Assembly: GCF_014204865.1 (NCBI RefSeq)
Contig: NZ_JACHMG010000001.1
Span: 6,598,501 to 6,662,500 of the forward strand
DNA: 64,000 nucleotides
Direction of reading: 5' to 3'
Source: Amycolatopsis jiangsuensis
GTDB taxonomy: Bacteria; Actinomycetota; Actinomycetes; Mycobacteriales; Pseudonocardiaceae
Position 1 is the stretch's first letter. Every line of letters starts with the position of its first letter. Shown here piece after piece: positions 43,502 to 52,002 of the stretch. A model generated the notes under the pieces. That model searched no databases, was not told the DNA's origin, and worked only from the letters and a program-made list of their open reading frames with translations. The position numbers were made by a program, and so were the translations under genes.

Positions 43502-45844
43502 ATGCGCCGTCGCCTCACGGTGGTCCTCGCCACCGTCCTGGTCACCTCCGCCGTGGTTCCGACAACGTTGTCATCGGTTGCGGTTGCCTCGGTGACCGAT
43601 CCTGCCGCGTTCGTCGATCCGCTGATCGGCTCGGCCGGGGACGGCAACACCTTCCCCGGGGCGACCGCGCCGTTCGGGATGCTGTCGTGGAGTCCGACGA
43701 GTACCCGCGGTGACCAGACCAGCACCGGCGCTGCCAACGGTTACCAGTACGACACCACCCGGCTGCGCGGCTTCAGCCTGACCCACGTCAACGGCGCCGG
43801 CTGCAATCCGGGCGCGGCCGGCGACGTGCCGATCATGCCGTTCACCGGCGACGTCACCTCCTCGCCGACCGCGGACACCACCGACGCGGTGTACGCCAGC
43901 GACTTCACGCACGCCGACGAGCAGGCCACCCCGGGTCGTTACCGGCTCGGCCTCGCCAACGGCGTGACCACCGACTTCGCGGCGTCCGACCGCACCGCGA
44001 TCGGCCGGCTGGCCTTTCCCGCGGGCACGCCGGCGAATCTGCTGTTCCGCACCTCGAATTCGCTCAACGGCAGCGAGGACGCGGAGACCCACCTCGACCC
44101 GGTTCACCGGCGGGTCACCGGTTCCGTGCTCACCGGCGCGTTCTGCGGCCGGCGCGCGAACGGCGGCGAGAACAACCGCAAGAGCTACTACCGGCTGTAC
44201 TTCACCGCGGAGTTCGACCGGCCGTTCACCAGCACCGGAACCTGGCGGGACGGCACACTTCAGCCGGGCGGCCGCGACCAGACCGGCGGCGAGGGGTACG
44301 CGACCGGCGCCGATCGCGCGGGCCGCGGTTCCGGCGGCTGGGTCGGCTTCGCCCCGGGCAGCGACGTGACTATGCGGATCGGGATTTCCTACGTTTCCCT
44401 CGCCGGTGCCCGCGCGAACCTGCGTGCCGAGCAATCTCCATGGTCCACTGTGGACAGCGTTGCGGCGGCAACCCGGCGGAAGTGGAACGCGGAACTGAAC
44501 CGGGCACGCATCGGTGGCGGCACCGCCGATCAGCGCACCGTCTTCTACACCGCGCTCTACCATTCGTTGCAGCAACCGAATCTGGTCAATGACGTCGACG
44601 GCCGGTACCTGGGCATGGACGAGCAGCCGCATCGGCTCGCGCCGGGGCAGGACGCGCAGTACAGCAATTTCTCCGGCTGGGACCAGTATCGTGCGCAAGT
44701 GCAGTTGCTGGCGCTGCTGGAACCGCGCGTGGCCGGGAACTTCGCCCAGTCCTTGTTCAACTACGCCAAGCAGAACGACGGTGTCTGGGACCGGTGGGTC
44801 CACGTCAACGGGGCAACGCACGTGATGACCGGCGACCCGTCGGCCGCGACACTCGCCACGTTCTACGCCATGGGCGTGCGCAGTTTCGACTATCGCGGGG
44901 CGTTCTCCTCGTTGTACGCGCAGGCCACCGCGGCACGCCCGGAAGGTTTGCAGGACGCCGGGTGTCCGGGCCAATGCGTGGGGCAGCGGCCGAATCTGGC
45001 GCAGTACCTGCGATCGCACTACGCGGCGAACGACGTGTGCCACTGCTGGGGTGGTGCGGCGGAGACGCTGGAGGACTCGATCGCGGACTTCGCGCTCGGT
45101 CAGTGGGCCGCGCAACTGGGCCTTGGCAAGGAATCGGCGGAGCTGTCCGCGCGGGGTGCGTACTGGCGCAACGTCTTCAACCCGGCGACGGGGTACATGC
45201 AGGCGCGTGACGTCGACGGCTCGTGGGTGACGCCGTTCGACCCGGCGAGCGACCGAGGGTTCGCCCAAGGCAGCGCGGCCGCCTACACCTGGCTGGTTCC
45301 CCAGGACGTCGCCGGTCTCGCGGAAGCCATGGGAGGCAAGGAAACCGCGGCCAAGCGGCTCGACGGCTTCTTCCACGACGACGCCGGGAACTGGCAGCTG
45401 CGCGGCGGCGGACCGTTGAAGTACGACCCCACGAACGAGCCCGACATCCACGCGCCCTGGCTGTACAACGATCTCGGCCGGCCGTGGCAGACGCAGGAAA
45501 CCGTGCGGCAGATCGTGGACACGGTCTACACCACCGGCCCGTCCGGGCTGCCCGGCAACGACGACCTCGGCACGATGTCGGCCTGGTACGTGTTCAGTGC
45601 GCTGGGCATCTACCCGCGCACCCCGGGGTCGGGGGACGTCCTGGTGTCGAGTCCGCTGTTCCCGTCCGCAGTGCTGCACTCCGGCAGCGGCGCGGTGTTC
45701 ACGATCACCAGCAGTGGCACCGGGAAGTACACGCACTCCGTCCGGCGTGACGGGCGGCCACAGCAGGGCTGGACCCTGGACTCGTCCTTCGTCCGGCACG
45801 GCGGACGGCTCGACTTCACCCTGTCACCGAATCCGGCCGGCTGA
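43502..45844 (+). CDS. GH92 family alpha-mannosidase, secreted
   Basis: This 780-residue exported glycosidase has a signal peptide at about 1-30 (RRRLTVVLATVLVTSAVVPT). The N-terminal beta-sandwich begins with AAFVDPLIGSAGDGNTFPGA and has GFSLTHVNGAGCNPGAAGDV. The (alpha/alpha)6 catalytic domain follows, with QYSNFSGWDQYRAQVQLLAL and, near the C-terminus, the highly conserved GLPGNDDLGTMSAWYVFSAL then GIYPRTPGSGDVLVSSPLF. These are GH92 signatures. The enzymes are Ca-dependent exo-alpha-mannosidases (often alpha-1,2). It would trim mannose from fungal or self glycans outside the cell. It appears to be a single gene immediately after the interrupted SRPBCC locus. Confidence 0.92.
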   Translation: MRRRLTVVLATVLVTSAVVPTTLSSVAVASVTDPAAFVDPLIGSAGDGNTFPGATAPFGMLSWSPTSTRGDQTSTGAANGYQYDTTRLRGFSLTHVNGAGCNPGAAGDVPIMPFTGDVTSSPTADTTDAVYASDFTHADEQATPGRYRLGLANGVTTDFAASDRTAIGRLAFPAGTPANLLFRTSNSLNGSEDAETHLDPVHRRVTGSVLTGAFCGRRANGGENNRKSYYRLYFTAEFDRPFTSTGTWRDGTLQPGGRDQTGGEGYATGADRAGRGSGGWVGFAPGSDVTMRIGISYVSLAGARANLRAEQSPWSTVDSVAAATRRKWNAELNRARIGGGTADQRTVFYTALYHSLQQPNLVNDVDGRYLGMDEQPHRLAPGQDAQYSNFSGWDQYRAQVQLLALLEPRVAGNFAQSLFNYAKQNDGVWDRWVHVNGATHVMTGDPSAATLATFYAMGVRSFDYRGAFSSLYAQATAARPEGLQDAGCPGQCVGQRPNLAQYLRSHYAANDVCHCWGGAAETLEDSIADFALGQWAAQLGLGKESAELSARGAYWRNVFNPATGYMQARDVDGSWVTPFDPASDRGFAQGSAAAYTWLVPQDVAGLAEAMGGKETAAKRLDGFFHDDAGNWQLRGGGPLKYDPTNEPDIHAPWLYNDLGRPWQTQETVRQIVDTVYTTGPSGLPGNDDLGTMSAWYVFSALGIYPRTPGSGDVLVSSPLFPSAVLHSGSGAVFTITSSGTGKYTHSVRRDGRPQQGWTLDSSFVRHGGRLDFTLSPNPAG

Positions 45845-45956
45845 TCGGTTGCCGGGCAACGGTTTTCCCGGCCATCGCCTTATTCGGCAACAACCGTAAC
45901 GGATCTTCGGGCTCCGTCGACTACCTCGCGACACGCGCTGTGCGAGGAGGCCGAGG

Positions 45957-46427
45957 ATGCTGCGGAAGCTGGGAATGGTGCTGGCTGCGGGTGCGCTGAT
46001 CGCCGGATGCGGCACCGGCGCGCCGCCCGGGAACACCGGCGTCCTCCCGGCGAGCGGACCCCCGGTGACCTCGGTGTCCTCGCCGCCCACGACCGAGAGC
46101 AGTCTGCCGGAATCCTCTGTCGTCTCGACGGCGCCGACCACCGTCGTCGTGCCCACGACGACGGCGGCCAAGCCCACCGCGTCCAAAACCGCGCCGAAGA
46201 CCACTGCAGCGAAGCCGAAGGCTGCGCCGAAAACCACTGCAGCCAAGAAGAAGAGCACCGCGCAGTGCGGTGCCGACTACTACCGCAACTCCTCCGGGGC
46301 CTGCGTGCACCGGCCGTCGTCGAATCCGTCCGGCGCGACGGCGAAGTGCAAGGACGGCAGCTACAGCTACAGCCAGCACCGCTCGGGCACCTGCTCGGGC
46401 CACGGCGGCGTGAAGCAGTGGCTCTGA
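45957..46427 (+). CDS. Lipoprotein with DUF3761-like Cys-rich C-terminus
   Basis: This 156-residue protein starts at ATG 45957. The signal sequence ends in a lipobox, LIAGCGTG (Cys about 18). A long low-complexity tether (about 25-100) of Ser/Thr/Pro and then repeated TAAKP/KTTAAK units would span the cell wall. The compact end, CGADYYRNSSGACVHRPSSN then ATAKCKDGSYSYSQHRSGTC and SGHGGV, matches DUF3761, a small disulfide-bonded domain of unknown function in actinobacterial secreted proteins. The tether repeats KPKAAPKTTAAKKK would let length vary. Monocistronic as far as can be seen. Confidence 0.75.
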   Translation: MLRKLGMVLAAGALIAGCGTGAPPGNTGVLPASGPPVTSVSSPPTTESSLPESSVVSTAPTTVVVPTTTAAKPTASKTAPKTTAAKPKAAPKTTAAKKKSTAQCGADYYRNSSGACVHRPSSNPSGATAKCKDGSYSYSQHRSGTCSGHGGVKQWL

Positions 46428-46558
46428 CTGCTCCGTTCGGCCCAGTCCGGTGAGTGCCGTGGGTCTGATGGATCACGAACCTGCCGATTCGGGTGGCTCG
46501 CCCGGTACCGTGCGTTTCGGTACCGCGTACGGGCTGGATCGACCGGACAGGGGGAGTC

Positions 46559-47962
46559 GTGGCGCAGTCGGGTGGGCGGGCGATCATCGTGGTGCTCGCG
46601 TCGTGCGGGCTGGTCGCTTCGTTCATGCAGACGCTGGTCGTTCCGTTGATCCCGGCGTTTCCGAGGCTGCTCGACACCACCCCGACGAACGCGTCGTGGG
46701 TCGTCACGGTGACGTTGCTCGCCGCGGCGGTCATCACGCCGGTCAGCGGACGGCTCGGTGACCTCTACGGCAAACGCCGGGTGCTGCTGGCCAGTCTCGC
46801 GGTGCTCGTCGCCGGGTCGGTGCTGTCGGCGGTCACCAGTTCGCTCGCGCTGATGGTCGCCGGACGCGGACTGCAGGGTTTCGCGATGGGCGTGATCCCG
46901 CTCGGCATCAGCATCATGCGGGACGAACTGCCCGCCGAACGCGTGAGCGGCGCGATCTCGTTGATGAGCGCGACGCTCGGTGTCGGCAGCGCGATCGGAC
47001 TGCCGCTCGCGGCGGTCGTCGCGGAGAACACCGACTGGCACGTGCTGTTCTGGGGTTCGGCCGCGCTCGGCCTCGGCTGTGCGCTGCTGATCCTGCGGTA
47101 CGTGCCGGAATCACCGGTACGGCAGCCGGCGCCGTTCGACTACTTCGGCGCGTTCGGGCTCGTCGTCGGGCTGACCTGCCTGCTGCTGCCGATCGTGAAG
47201 GGCGGCGAATGGGGCTGGGGCAGCGTGCCCACGCTCGGCTTCGCGGCGGCGGCGGTACTCGTGCTCGCCGGCTGGGGCTGGTACCAGCTGCGCAGGCGTG
47301 ACCCGCTCGTCGACCTGCGGGTGTCCGCCCGGCGGCCGGTGCTGTTCACGAACCTGGCGTCGATTCTCGTCGGTTTTGCCATGTACGCCATGGCTTTGTC
47401 GTTCCCGCAGCTGCTGCAGGCGCCGGCTGCGAGCGGGTACGGCCTCGGCCTGACCATGGTGGAAGCGGGCCTGTGCCTCGCCCCGAACGGGCTGGTGATG
47501 ATGCTGCTGTCACCGGTGTCCGCGCGGCTGACCAACCGCTACGGCCCGAGAACCACCCTGATCACCGGCACCGTGGTGATCGCGATCGGGTACGTTTTCG
47601 CGATCCTGCTGATGGACAACGTGGTCGAACTGGTCGTCGCCTCGGTGATCATCGGCGCCGGGGTCGGCATCGCGTACGCGGCCATGCCCGCGCTGATCAT
47701 GAGCTCGGTACCGGTCACCGAAACCGCCTCCGCCAACGGTCTCAACGCCCTCATGCGCTCGGTCGGCACGTCGACCTCTAGCGCGGTGATGGCCACCCTG
47801 CTCGCTCAGCTGAGCGTGACGGTGGGTGCGTTGACGGTACCTTCGCTGACCGGATTCCGGGTCGCCTTCACGGTGGCCGCGGTCGCGGCGCTGGGCGGAT
47901 TGGCCCTCACCACGATGGTGCCCCGCATCCGCGCCAGCGTCCCGGAACTCGTCGGCGTCTAG
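46559..47962 (+). CDS. MFS drug exporter (DHA2-like)
   Basis: This 467-residue integral membrane protein starts at GTG 46559 with GGGGGAG upstream. It shows 12-14 hydrophobic helices. The loop 2-3 signature is GRLGDLYGKRRVLLASLAVL (about 63-82), and the motif-C-like segment in helix 5 is LMSATLGVGSAIGLPLAAVV. A second-half cytoplasmic loop has SARLTNRYGPRTTLITGTVV. It resembles actinobacterial EmrB/QacA-type multidrug exporters, though shorter than the 14-helix average. Export of a toxic compound by proton antiport is the likely role. A 13-bp inverted repeat downstream ends it. There is no adjacent TetR or MarR gene. Confidence 0.85.
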   Translation: MAQSGGRAIIVVLASCGLVASFMQTLVVPLIPAFPRLLDTTPTNASWVVTVTLLAAAVITPVSGRLGDLYGKRRVLLASLAVLVAGSVLSAVTSSLALMVAGRGLQGFAMGVIPLGISIMRDELPAERVSGAISLMSATLGVGSAIGLPLAAVVAENTDWHVLFWGSAALGLGCALLILRYVPESPVRQPAPFDYFGAFGLVVGLTCLLLPIVKGGEWGWGSVPTLGFAAAAVLVLAGWGWYQLRRRDPLVDLRVSARRPVLFTNLASILVGFAMYAMALSFPQLLQAPAASGYGLGLTMVEAGLCLAPNGLVMMLLSPVSARLTNRYGPRTTLITGTVVIAIGYVFAILLMDNVVELVVASVIIGAGVGIAYAAMPALIMSSVPVTETASANGLNALMRSVGTSTSSAVMATLLAQLSVTVGALTVPSLTGFRVAFTVAAVAALGGLALTTMVPRIRASVPELVGV

Positions 47963-48001
47963 CTGTCGTGCCCCGAAACGTCGGTTACGTACTACCGGCC
48001 C

Positions 48002-48043
48002 CATGAGTGGCTACGCAGGTTCTCACCGGTGTAGCCACTCATG
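48002..48043. terminator. 13-bp bidirectional hairpin terminator
   Basis: CATGAGTGGCTAC (48002-48014) and GTAGCCACTCATG (48031-48043) are perfect inverted arms with a 16-nt loop, in the gap between the convergent MFS gene and the thiamine-diphosphate enzyme gene. Confidence 0.75.
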
Positions 48044-48160
48044 AGTTCACCGGCACGCATACCACGCCACCGCCGCCGCGGCGTCCGCCATGCGGAGAAT
48101 GGGGATGACTTCCTCGTCCATGCAGCCATCGTCGCAGACCGCCCAGGACGGGACCCGGGC

Positions 48161-49714
48161 TCACAACAGCGGCGGCACGGCGGCGTCGATCAGGTGCGGG
48201 CCCGGCTCGGCCACCGCTCGGCGGAACTGCTCGGCCAGCTCTTCGGCGGTCGTCGCGCGGGTCGCGGGCACGCCCATGCCTTCGGCGAGCTTCACGAAAT
48301 CCAGGTCCGGCCTGCCGAGGTCGAGCAGGTCCTTGGCGCGCGGGCCGTCACCGGAAGCGCCGACCCGTTGCAGCTCCATGCGGAGGATCGCGTACGCGTT
48401 GTTGTTGAGCACGACCGTGGTGACGTCGAGGTTTTCCCGCGCCTGCGTCCACAGTGCCGAGATCGTGTACATCGCGCTGCCGTCGGACTCCAGATTGATC
48501 ACCGGACGGCGCGGTGCGGCGATCGCGGCGCCGACGGCGACCGGCATCCCGGAGCCGATGGCGCCGCCGGTGAGGGTGAGCACGTCGTGGCGGGGCGCGC
48601 CGGCGGTGGCTCCCGGCAGCAGCAGGCCGGAAGTGTTGGCCTCGTCGACGATGATCGCGTCCTCGGGCAGCAGCGCACCGATCACGTCGACCCAGTTCTG
48701 CGGGGTGAGCGGCCCCGCCGGGAGCGCCGGACGCGTCGCCTCCTGCAGGACCGGTTCGGTGTCGGCGGCGACCAGCGCGGCGACCTCCTCGAGTGCGGCG
48801 GCCACGTCCTGACCGGGCGCGGCGAGCTCGTGCACCTGTGCGCCGTCCGGGGTCAGCTCGCTCGGCATGCCGGGGTAGGCGAAGAACGACACCGGCGCCT
48901 TCGTGCCCGCGACGATCAGGTGCCGTATGCCGTCCAGTTGGTACTTCGCCTGTTCGGCCAGATAACCGAGCCGTTCGAGATTCGGCAGCCCCGCCCCGCG
49001 TTCGAGCCGGGCCGGGAACGTCTCCGCAAACGCTTTCGCGCCGGTGGCCGCGACGATCCGGCTGGTCGCGCGCAAGCCGGTTTCGTGGCAGGCGTCCCCG
49101 CCGATCAGTAAAGCCACCGGTTCGCCGCTGCGCAGGACTTCCGCGACGGCCTTGACCGTCGCCGTGTCCACTGCCTGCGGTGCACGCGGCGAGGTCGGCG
49201 CGCTCGGTTCGCCACCCTCGCCCCACGAAACGTCGGCGGGCAGGATGAGCGTCGCGACCCGGCCGGGAGCGTCCTGCGCGGCGGCGACGGCGGCTGCCGC
49301 GTCCGCGCCGACGTCCTTGGTCTGCCCGGACCGCCGTGACCAGCCCTCCAGCCAGCCGGTCAGCGCGTCGATGTCCGACTCCAGCGGCGCGTCGTACTGC
49401 TTGTGGTAGGTGGCGTGGTCGCCGATCACGTTCACGATCGGAGTGTGGGCGCGCCGTGCGTTGTGCAGGTTCGCCAATCCGTTGCCCAGACCGGGGCCGA
49501 GGTGCAGGAGCGTGGCGGCGGGCTTGCCGGCGATCCGCGCGTAGCCGTCGGCCGCGCCGGTCACCACGCCCTCGAACAACGCCAGCACCCCGCGCATCTC
49601 CGGCACGGAGTCGAGCGCGGCCACGAAGTGCATCTCCGACGTGCCGGGATTGGAGAAGCACACCTCGACACCGTTGTCGACCAGCGTGCGGATCAGGGAC
49701 TGGGCGCCGTTCAT
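48161..49714 (-). CDS. mdlC: Thiamine-diphosphate enzyme, benzoylformate decarboxylase / acetolactate synthase-like
   Basis: This 517-residue ThDP enzyme starts at ATG 49714. The frame is open far upstream, but that part is antisense to the neighbouring oxidase gene. Order: PYR domain with VEVCFSNPGTSEMHFVAALD and the activating Glu in GVLALFEGVVTGAADGYARI (about residue 50); a central Rossmann domain with PVALLIGGDAC; PP domain with LESDGSAMYTISALWTQARE and VVLNNNAYAIL, matching the GDGS...NN motif. The sequence is of the MdlC/IlvB-like group common in actinobacteria. It probably decarboxylates or ligates a 2-oxo acid. The oxidase downstream of the shared promoter, encoded at 49765-51147, may make that 2-oxo acid. 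A 17-bp duplication spans its start codon. Confidence 0.85.
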   Translation of the reverse strand: MNGAQSLIRTLVDNGVEVCFSNPGTSEMHFVAALDSVPEMRGVLALFEGVVTGAADGYARIAGKPAATLLHLGPGLGNGLANLHNARRAHTPIVNVIGDHATYHKQYDAPLESDIDALTGWLEGWSRRSGQTKDVGADAAAAVAAAQDAPGRVATLILPADVSWGEGGEPSAPTSPRAPQAVDTATVKAVAEVLRSGEPVALLIGGDACHETGLRATSRIVAATGAKAFAETFPARLERGAGLPNLERLGYLAEQAKYQLDGIRHLIVAGTKAPVSFFAYPGMPSELTPDGAQVHELAAPGQDVAAALEEVAALVAADTEPVLQEATRPALPAGPLTPQNWVDVIGALLPEDAIIVDEANTSGLLLPGATAGAPRHDVLTLTGGAIGSGMPVAVGAAIAAPRRPVINLESDGSAMYTISALWTQARENLDVTTVVLNNNAYAILRMELQRVGASGDGPRAKDLLDLGRPDLDFVKLAEGMGVPATRATTAEELAEQFRRAVAEPGPHLIDAAVPPLL

Positions 49715-49740
49715 CGTGCTCCGCCGTTCATCGTGCTTGC
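49707..49740 (-). repeat. 17-bp tandem duplication over the mdlC-like start codon
   Basis: CCGTTCATCGTGCT occurs twice 17 bp apart (49707 and 49724). On the coding strand this creates an extra ATG at 49731 that opens a six-codon frame (MNGGAR) whose TGA overlaps the real ATG at 49714 as ATGA. The second copy supplies GGAG just before the real start. Confidence 0.75.
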
Positions 49741-49764
49741 AGTGCTCACTTTCCGGGCTCGGGC

Positions 49765-51147
49765 TCAGGCGAACAGGACACCGGGGTTGAGGATCCCGGC
49801 CGGGTCGAAACCGTCCTTGAGCCGGCGGAGCAACGCGAGCTTCGCCGGGTCCGCCAGCTTGTCGTGGTACTTCGTCTTGGTGCGGCCGAGCCCGTGCTCG
49901 CCGGAGATGGCGCCGCCGAGTTCCATGGCGTAGCCGAAGATGTCCGTGAGAAGTGCGGTCCGGGTGTCCGGGTCCGGGCAGAAGATCGCCAGGTGGACGT
50001 TGCCGTCGCCGGCGTGCCCGCAGCCGATCACGCCACCACCCGCGGCCTGCGCCAGCTCGCGCGAGCGGGTGAGGAACGGCGGCATCGCGGTACGCGGGAC
50101 CACCACGTCGATCACGTCGTCCGCGCCGGCCGCTTTCGCGTTCCAGAAAGCCTTTTCCCGTGCCTCGATGAGTTTGCGTGCCGCGCCGCCTTCGAGCACG
50201 TACGCATCGGTCGCACCGAGTTCGAGCAGCAGCTCGCCGAGGGTCTCGACGTCCTCGCCGACCCGGTCGGCCACCCGGTTCTCCAGCGCCACCGCCAGAT
50301 ACGCCTCGGTCCGGTCCCGGATCTCGGCCGGCACGCCGAGTTCGAGCTTGTCGTTGTGCACCATCGCGGCCATGGTCAGGTTGTCGATGTACTCCAGGAT
50401 GTGCGGCTCCAGCCCGCTCGCGACGATCCGCGGCACCGCCGCCATCACCTGGTCGAAGTCGTCGAACGGGGCGAGCACGGTGGCGCCGTGCGGCAGCCGG
50501 GGATGCAGCTTCAGGGTCGCCTCGGTGACCAGCGCGAGGGTGCCCTCCGAACCGGTGATCAGCTGGGTGAGGTCGTAGCCGGTGGAAATCTTCGAGGTGC
50601 GCCCGCCGGTGCGGAGGATCTCCCCGGTGGGCAGAACCGCCTGCAGGCCCACGACGTTGCCGCGGGTGACGCCGTAGCGGATCGCACGCATACCGCCCGC
50701 GTTCGTGCCGACAGTGCCGCCGACGCTCGCGCTCAGTTCGCCCGGGTACACCGGGTAGGTGAGGCCGTGTTCGGCGGTCATTCGGTCCAGTTCGGACAGT
50801 GTGACCCCCGGCTGGACCACGGCGACGTGGTTGCCGGTGTCGATCTCGAGGACCGCGTTCATCCGCTCGAACGACACGAGCAGGCCGCCTTCCGCGGGGC
50901 GGGCGCCTCCGGAGAGGCCGCTGCCGGACCCGCGGGCGGTGACCGGGACACCGGCCTCGGTGGCCGCCTTCAGCAGTTCGGAGACTTCCTCGGCGGTAGC
51001 GGGTTTCGCCACGTAGGCGGGTTTCTGGGGCGGTGAAGTCAGCGCTTCGTCGTGCGCGTAGTCGTCGGGGATCGCGTCGCCGGTGAGCAGGTTTCCGGTG
51101 CCCACGACGGCCGCCAGCCGCGCCGCGACGTCGTCCTTCTGCGCCAC
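49765..51147 (-). CDS. FAD-linked 2-hydroxyacid oxidase (GlcD/D-lactate dehydrogenase type)
   Basis: This 460-residue flavoprotein has the PCMH/VAO fold. FAD is bound in PVTARGSGSGLSGGARPAEG (about 69-88) and around YPGELSASVGGTVGTNAGGM (about 133-152), with STGYDLTQLITGSEGTLALV next. The C-terminal FAD-oxidase domain has GCGHAGDGNVHLAIFCPDPD (about 375-394) and ISGEHGLGRTKTKY, both strictly typical of GlcD and D-lactate dehydrogenases. It oxidises a D-2-hydroxy acid to the 2-oxo acid. It is transcribed with the ThDP decarboxylase downstream (50 bp gap), so together they could turn a hydroxy acid (mandelate-like or lactate-like) into an aldehyde. Electron acceptor and exact substrate unknown. 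Confidence 0.87.
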   Translation of the reverse strand: MAQKDDVAARLAAVVGTGNLLTGDAIPDDYAHDEALTSPPQKPAYVAKPATAEEVSELLKAATEAGVPVTARGSGSGLSGGARPAEGGLLVSFERMNAVLEIDTGNHVAVVQPGVTLSELDRMTAEHGLTYPVYPGELSASVGGTVGTNAGGMRAIRYGVTRGNVVGLQAVLPTGEILRTGGRTSKISTGYDLTQLITGSEGTLALVTEATLKLHPRLPHGATVLAPFDDFDQVMAAVPRIVASGLEPHILEYIDNLTMAAMVHNDKLELGVPAEIRDRTEAYLAVALENRVADRVGEDVETLGELLLELGATDAYVLEGGAARKLIEAREKAFWNAKAAGADDVIDVVVPRTAMPPFLTRSRELAQAAGGGVIGCGHAGDGNVHLAIFCPDPDTRTALLTDIFGYAMELGGAISGEHGLGRTKTKYHDKLADPAKLALLRRLKDGFDPAGILNPGVLFA

Positions 51148-51390
51148 TGCCTGCCCCTCCCTGGTGCACCCGGACCTTGCGCTTCGAGCCTAGTCCTTCC
51201 GGTCACGGGAGGACCATGAAGCTGCTTCACGTTCATCCCCGGTGACTTGGGGTGACCACGGTGCCGATGCCGTACCGGCAGGCAATACGTATTCCGGAAA
51301 AGGAAAATCCGCCCCTTTTCACGCTCGGCGAGAATGGGACGGAAAAGCTGGAGTGGGTACTGCGAAAATCCGGGGTGGAAAAGCCGGAAC
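51148..51390. other. Upstream region of the oxidase-decarboxylase operon
   Basis: About 240 bp that must contain the operon promoter. GAAGCTGCTTC (51217-51227) is a short palindrome about 70 bp before the oxidase ATG and might be an operator; it is too short to assign. Nothing else recognised. Confidence 0.4.
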
Positions 51391-51422
51391 GGGGGCCGGT
51401 CCGCGCCAACAGGCCGGCCCCC
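51391..51422 (-). terminator. Hairpin terminator of the 30-residue peptide gene
   Basis: GGGGGCCGG (51391-51399) pairs with CCGGCCCCC (51414-51422) across 14 nt, 22 bp past the peptide stop; on the minus strand it is followed within a few bases by TTTT. Confidence 0.72.
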
Positions 51423-51443
51423 GCGGTTGATCCTCGGTGCCGG

Positions 51444-51536
51444 TCAGACGAGCCAGCCGAGCACGTGCGCCAGGTGTGCCAGGGCACCGGTGAGGATGTC
51501 GTGGCAGTGGTGCGCGTGCTGGGTGAACATCTGCAT
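51444..51536 (-). CDS. 30-residue His/Leu-rich peptide of unknown function
   Basis: ATG 51536 with AAGGAG eight bases upstream opens a 30-codon gene ending at TGA 51444. The N-half is MQMFTQHAHHCHDILTGALA, with five of the peptide's histidines and its only Cys; the C-half is mainly Leu, Ala, His, Val and Trp (ends GWLV), and the whole could be one amphipathic or membrane-seeking helix. A clear promoter (TTGACA-17-CAAATC, 51595-51623) lies upstream and a 9-bp hairpin terminator downstream, so this is a complete transcription unit. It could be a metal-binding peptide, a small membrane protein or a precursor, but no modifying enzyme is adjacent. I do not recognise it. A longer in-frame reading to 51665 has no ribosome-binding site. 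Confidence 0.6.
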   Translation of the reverse strand: MQMFTQHAHHCHDILTGALAHLAHVLGWLV

Positions 51537-51594
51537 TGAGGGGCTCCTTGTCCGGATGTTTTCTTCGGTTGTGCTCTCGCGAGGAGCGAATGCA

Positions 51595-51623
51595 GATTTG
51601 CACCGGCGCGCCCGGGGTGTCAA
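51595..51623 (-). promoter_or_regulatory. Sigma70-type promoter of the 30-residue peptide gene
   Basis: On the minus strand TTGACA (51618-51623) is followed after 17 bp by CAAATC (51595-51600). Transcription would begin near 51588, giving a leader of about 50 nt before the AAGGAG box. Confidence 0.6.
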
Positions 51624-52002
51624 AAGCTGTTTCCCGAAACCCGGCCGGCTCCGGAATCTTCCCACCCTAAACGTGTAAGTCTTTCGGGTTCAGCGGCGGG
51701 GGTGGGATGACCGGCGGATCGCCACGGTTGGTAGTGACCGGCCGTGCTGCTCACGGTGAGTAGCAGAAGCCGATTGCGACAAGTGGGGGTCGTGTCACCC
51801 CGAACCGGTGAACGCGGGGACACGAATGGTGAAGATAAGAAGTTCACACGCCCGGGTGATCGCCGCCGGTCCGGCGGTACCTGAACCCGGTGCGCCGTGC
51901 ATACGCACTGTGAACCCGGCCTCACCAGACAGTGCTAGCGATCCCTCGTGCCGGGTGGGCGGCCAGGTGCCGGCGTGTCCGCCGGGACCTGGCCGCCGGT
52001 GT
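51624..52002. other. Intergenic, nothing assigned
   Basis: About 380 bp between the peptide promoter and the end of the DUF3830 gene. I see only a small GGGGT/ACCCC hairpin (51786-51801) and no credible gene. It must carry the downstream end of the DUF3830 transcript. Confidence 0.4.

Noticed and set aside
43571..45799. Minus-strand frame opposite the GH92 gene
   Set aside because: Arg/Val/Gly-rich shadow, no motifs; GH92 signatures are clear on the plus strand.
49715..51169. Single 1002-residue fusion protein containing the ThDP enzyme
   Set aside because: The N-terminal half is an out-of-frame reading of the oxidase gene; two separate starts with family-like N-termini exist.
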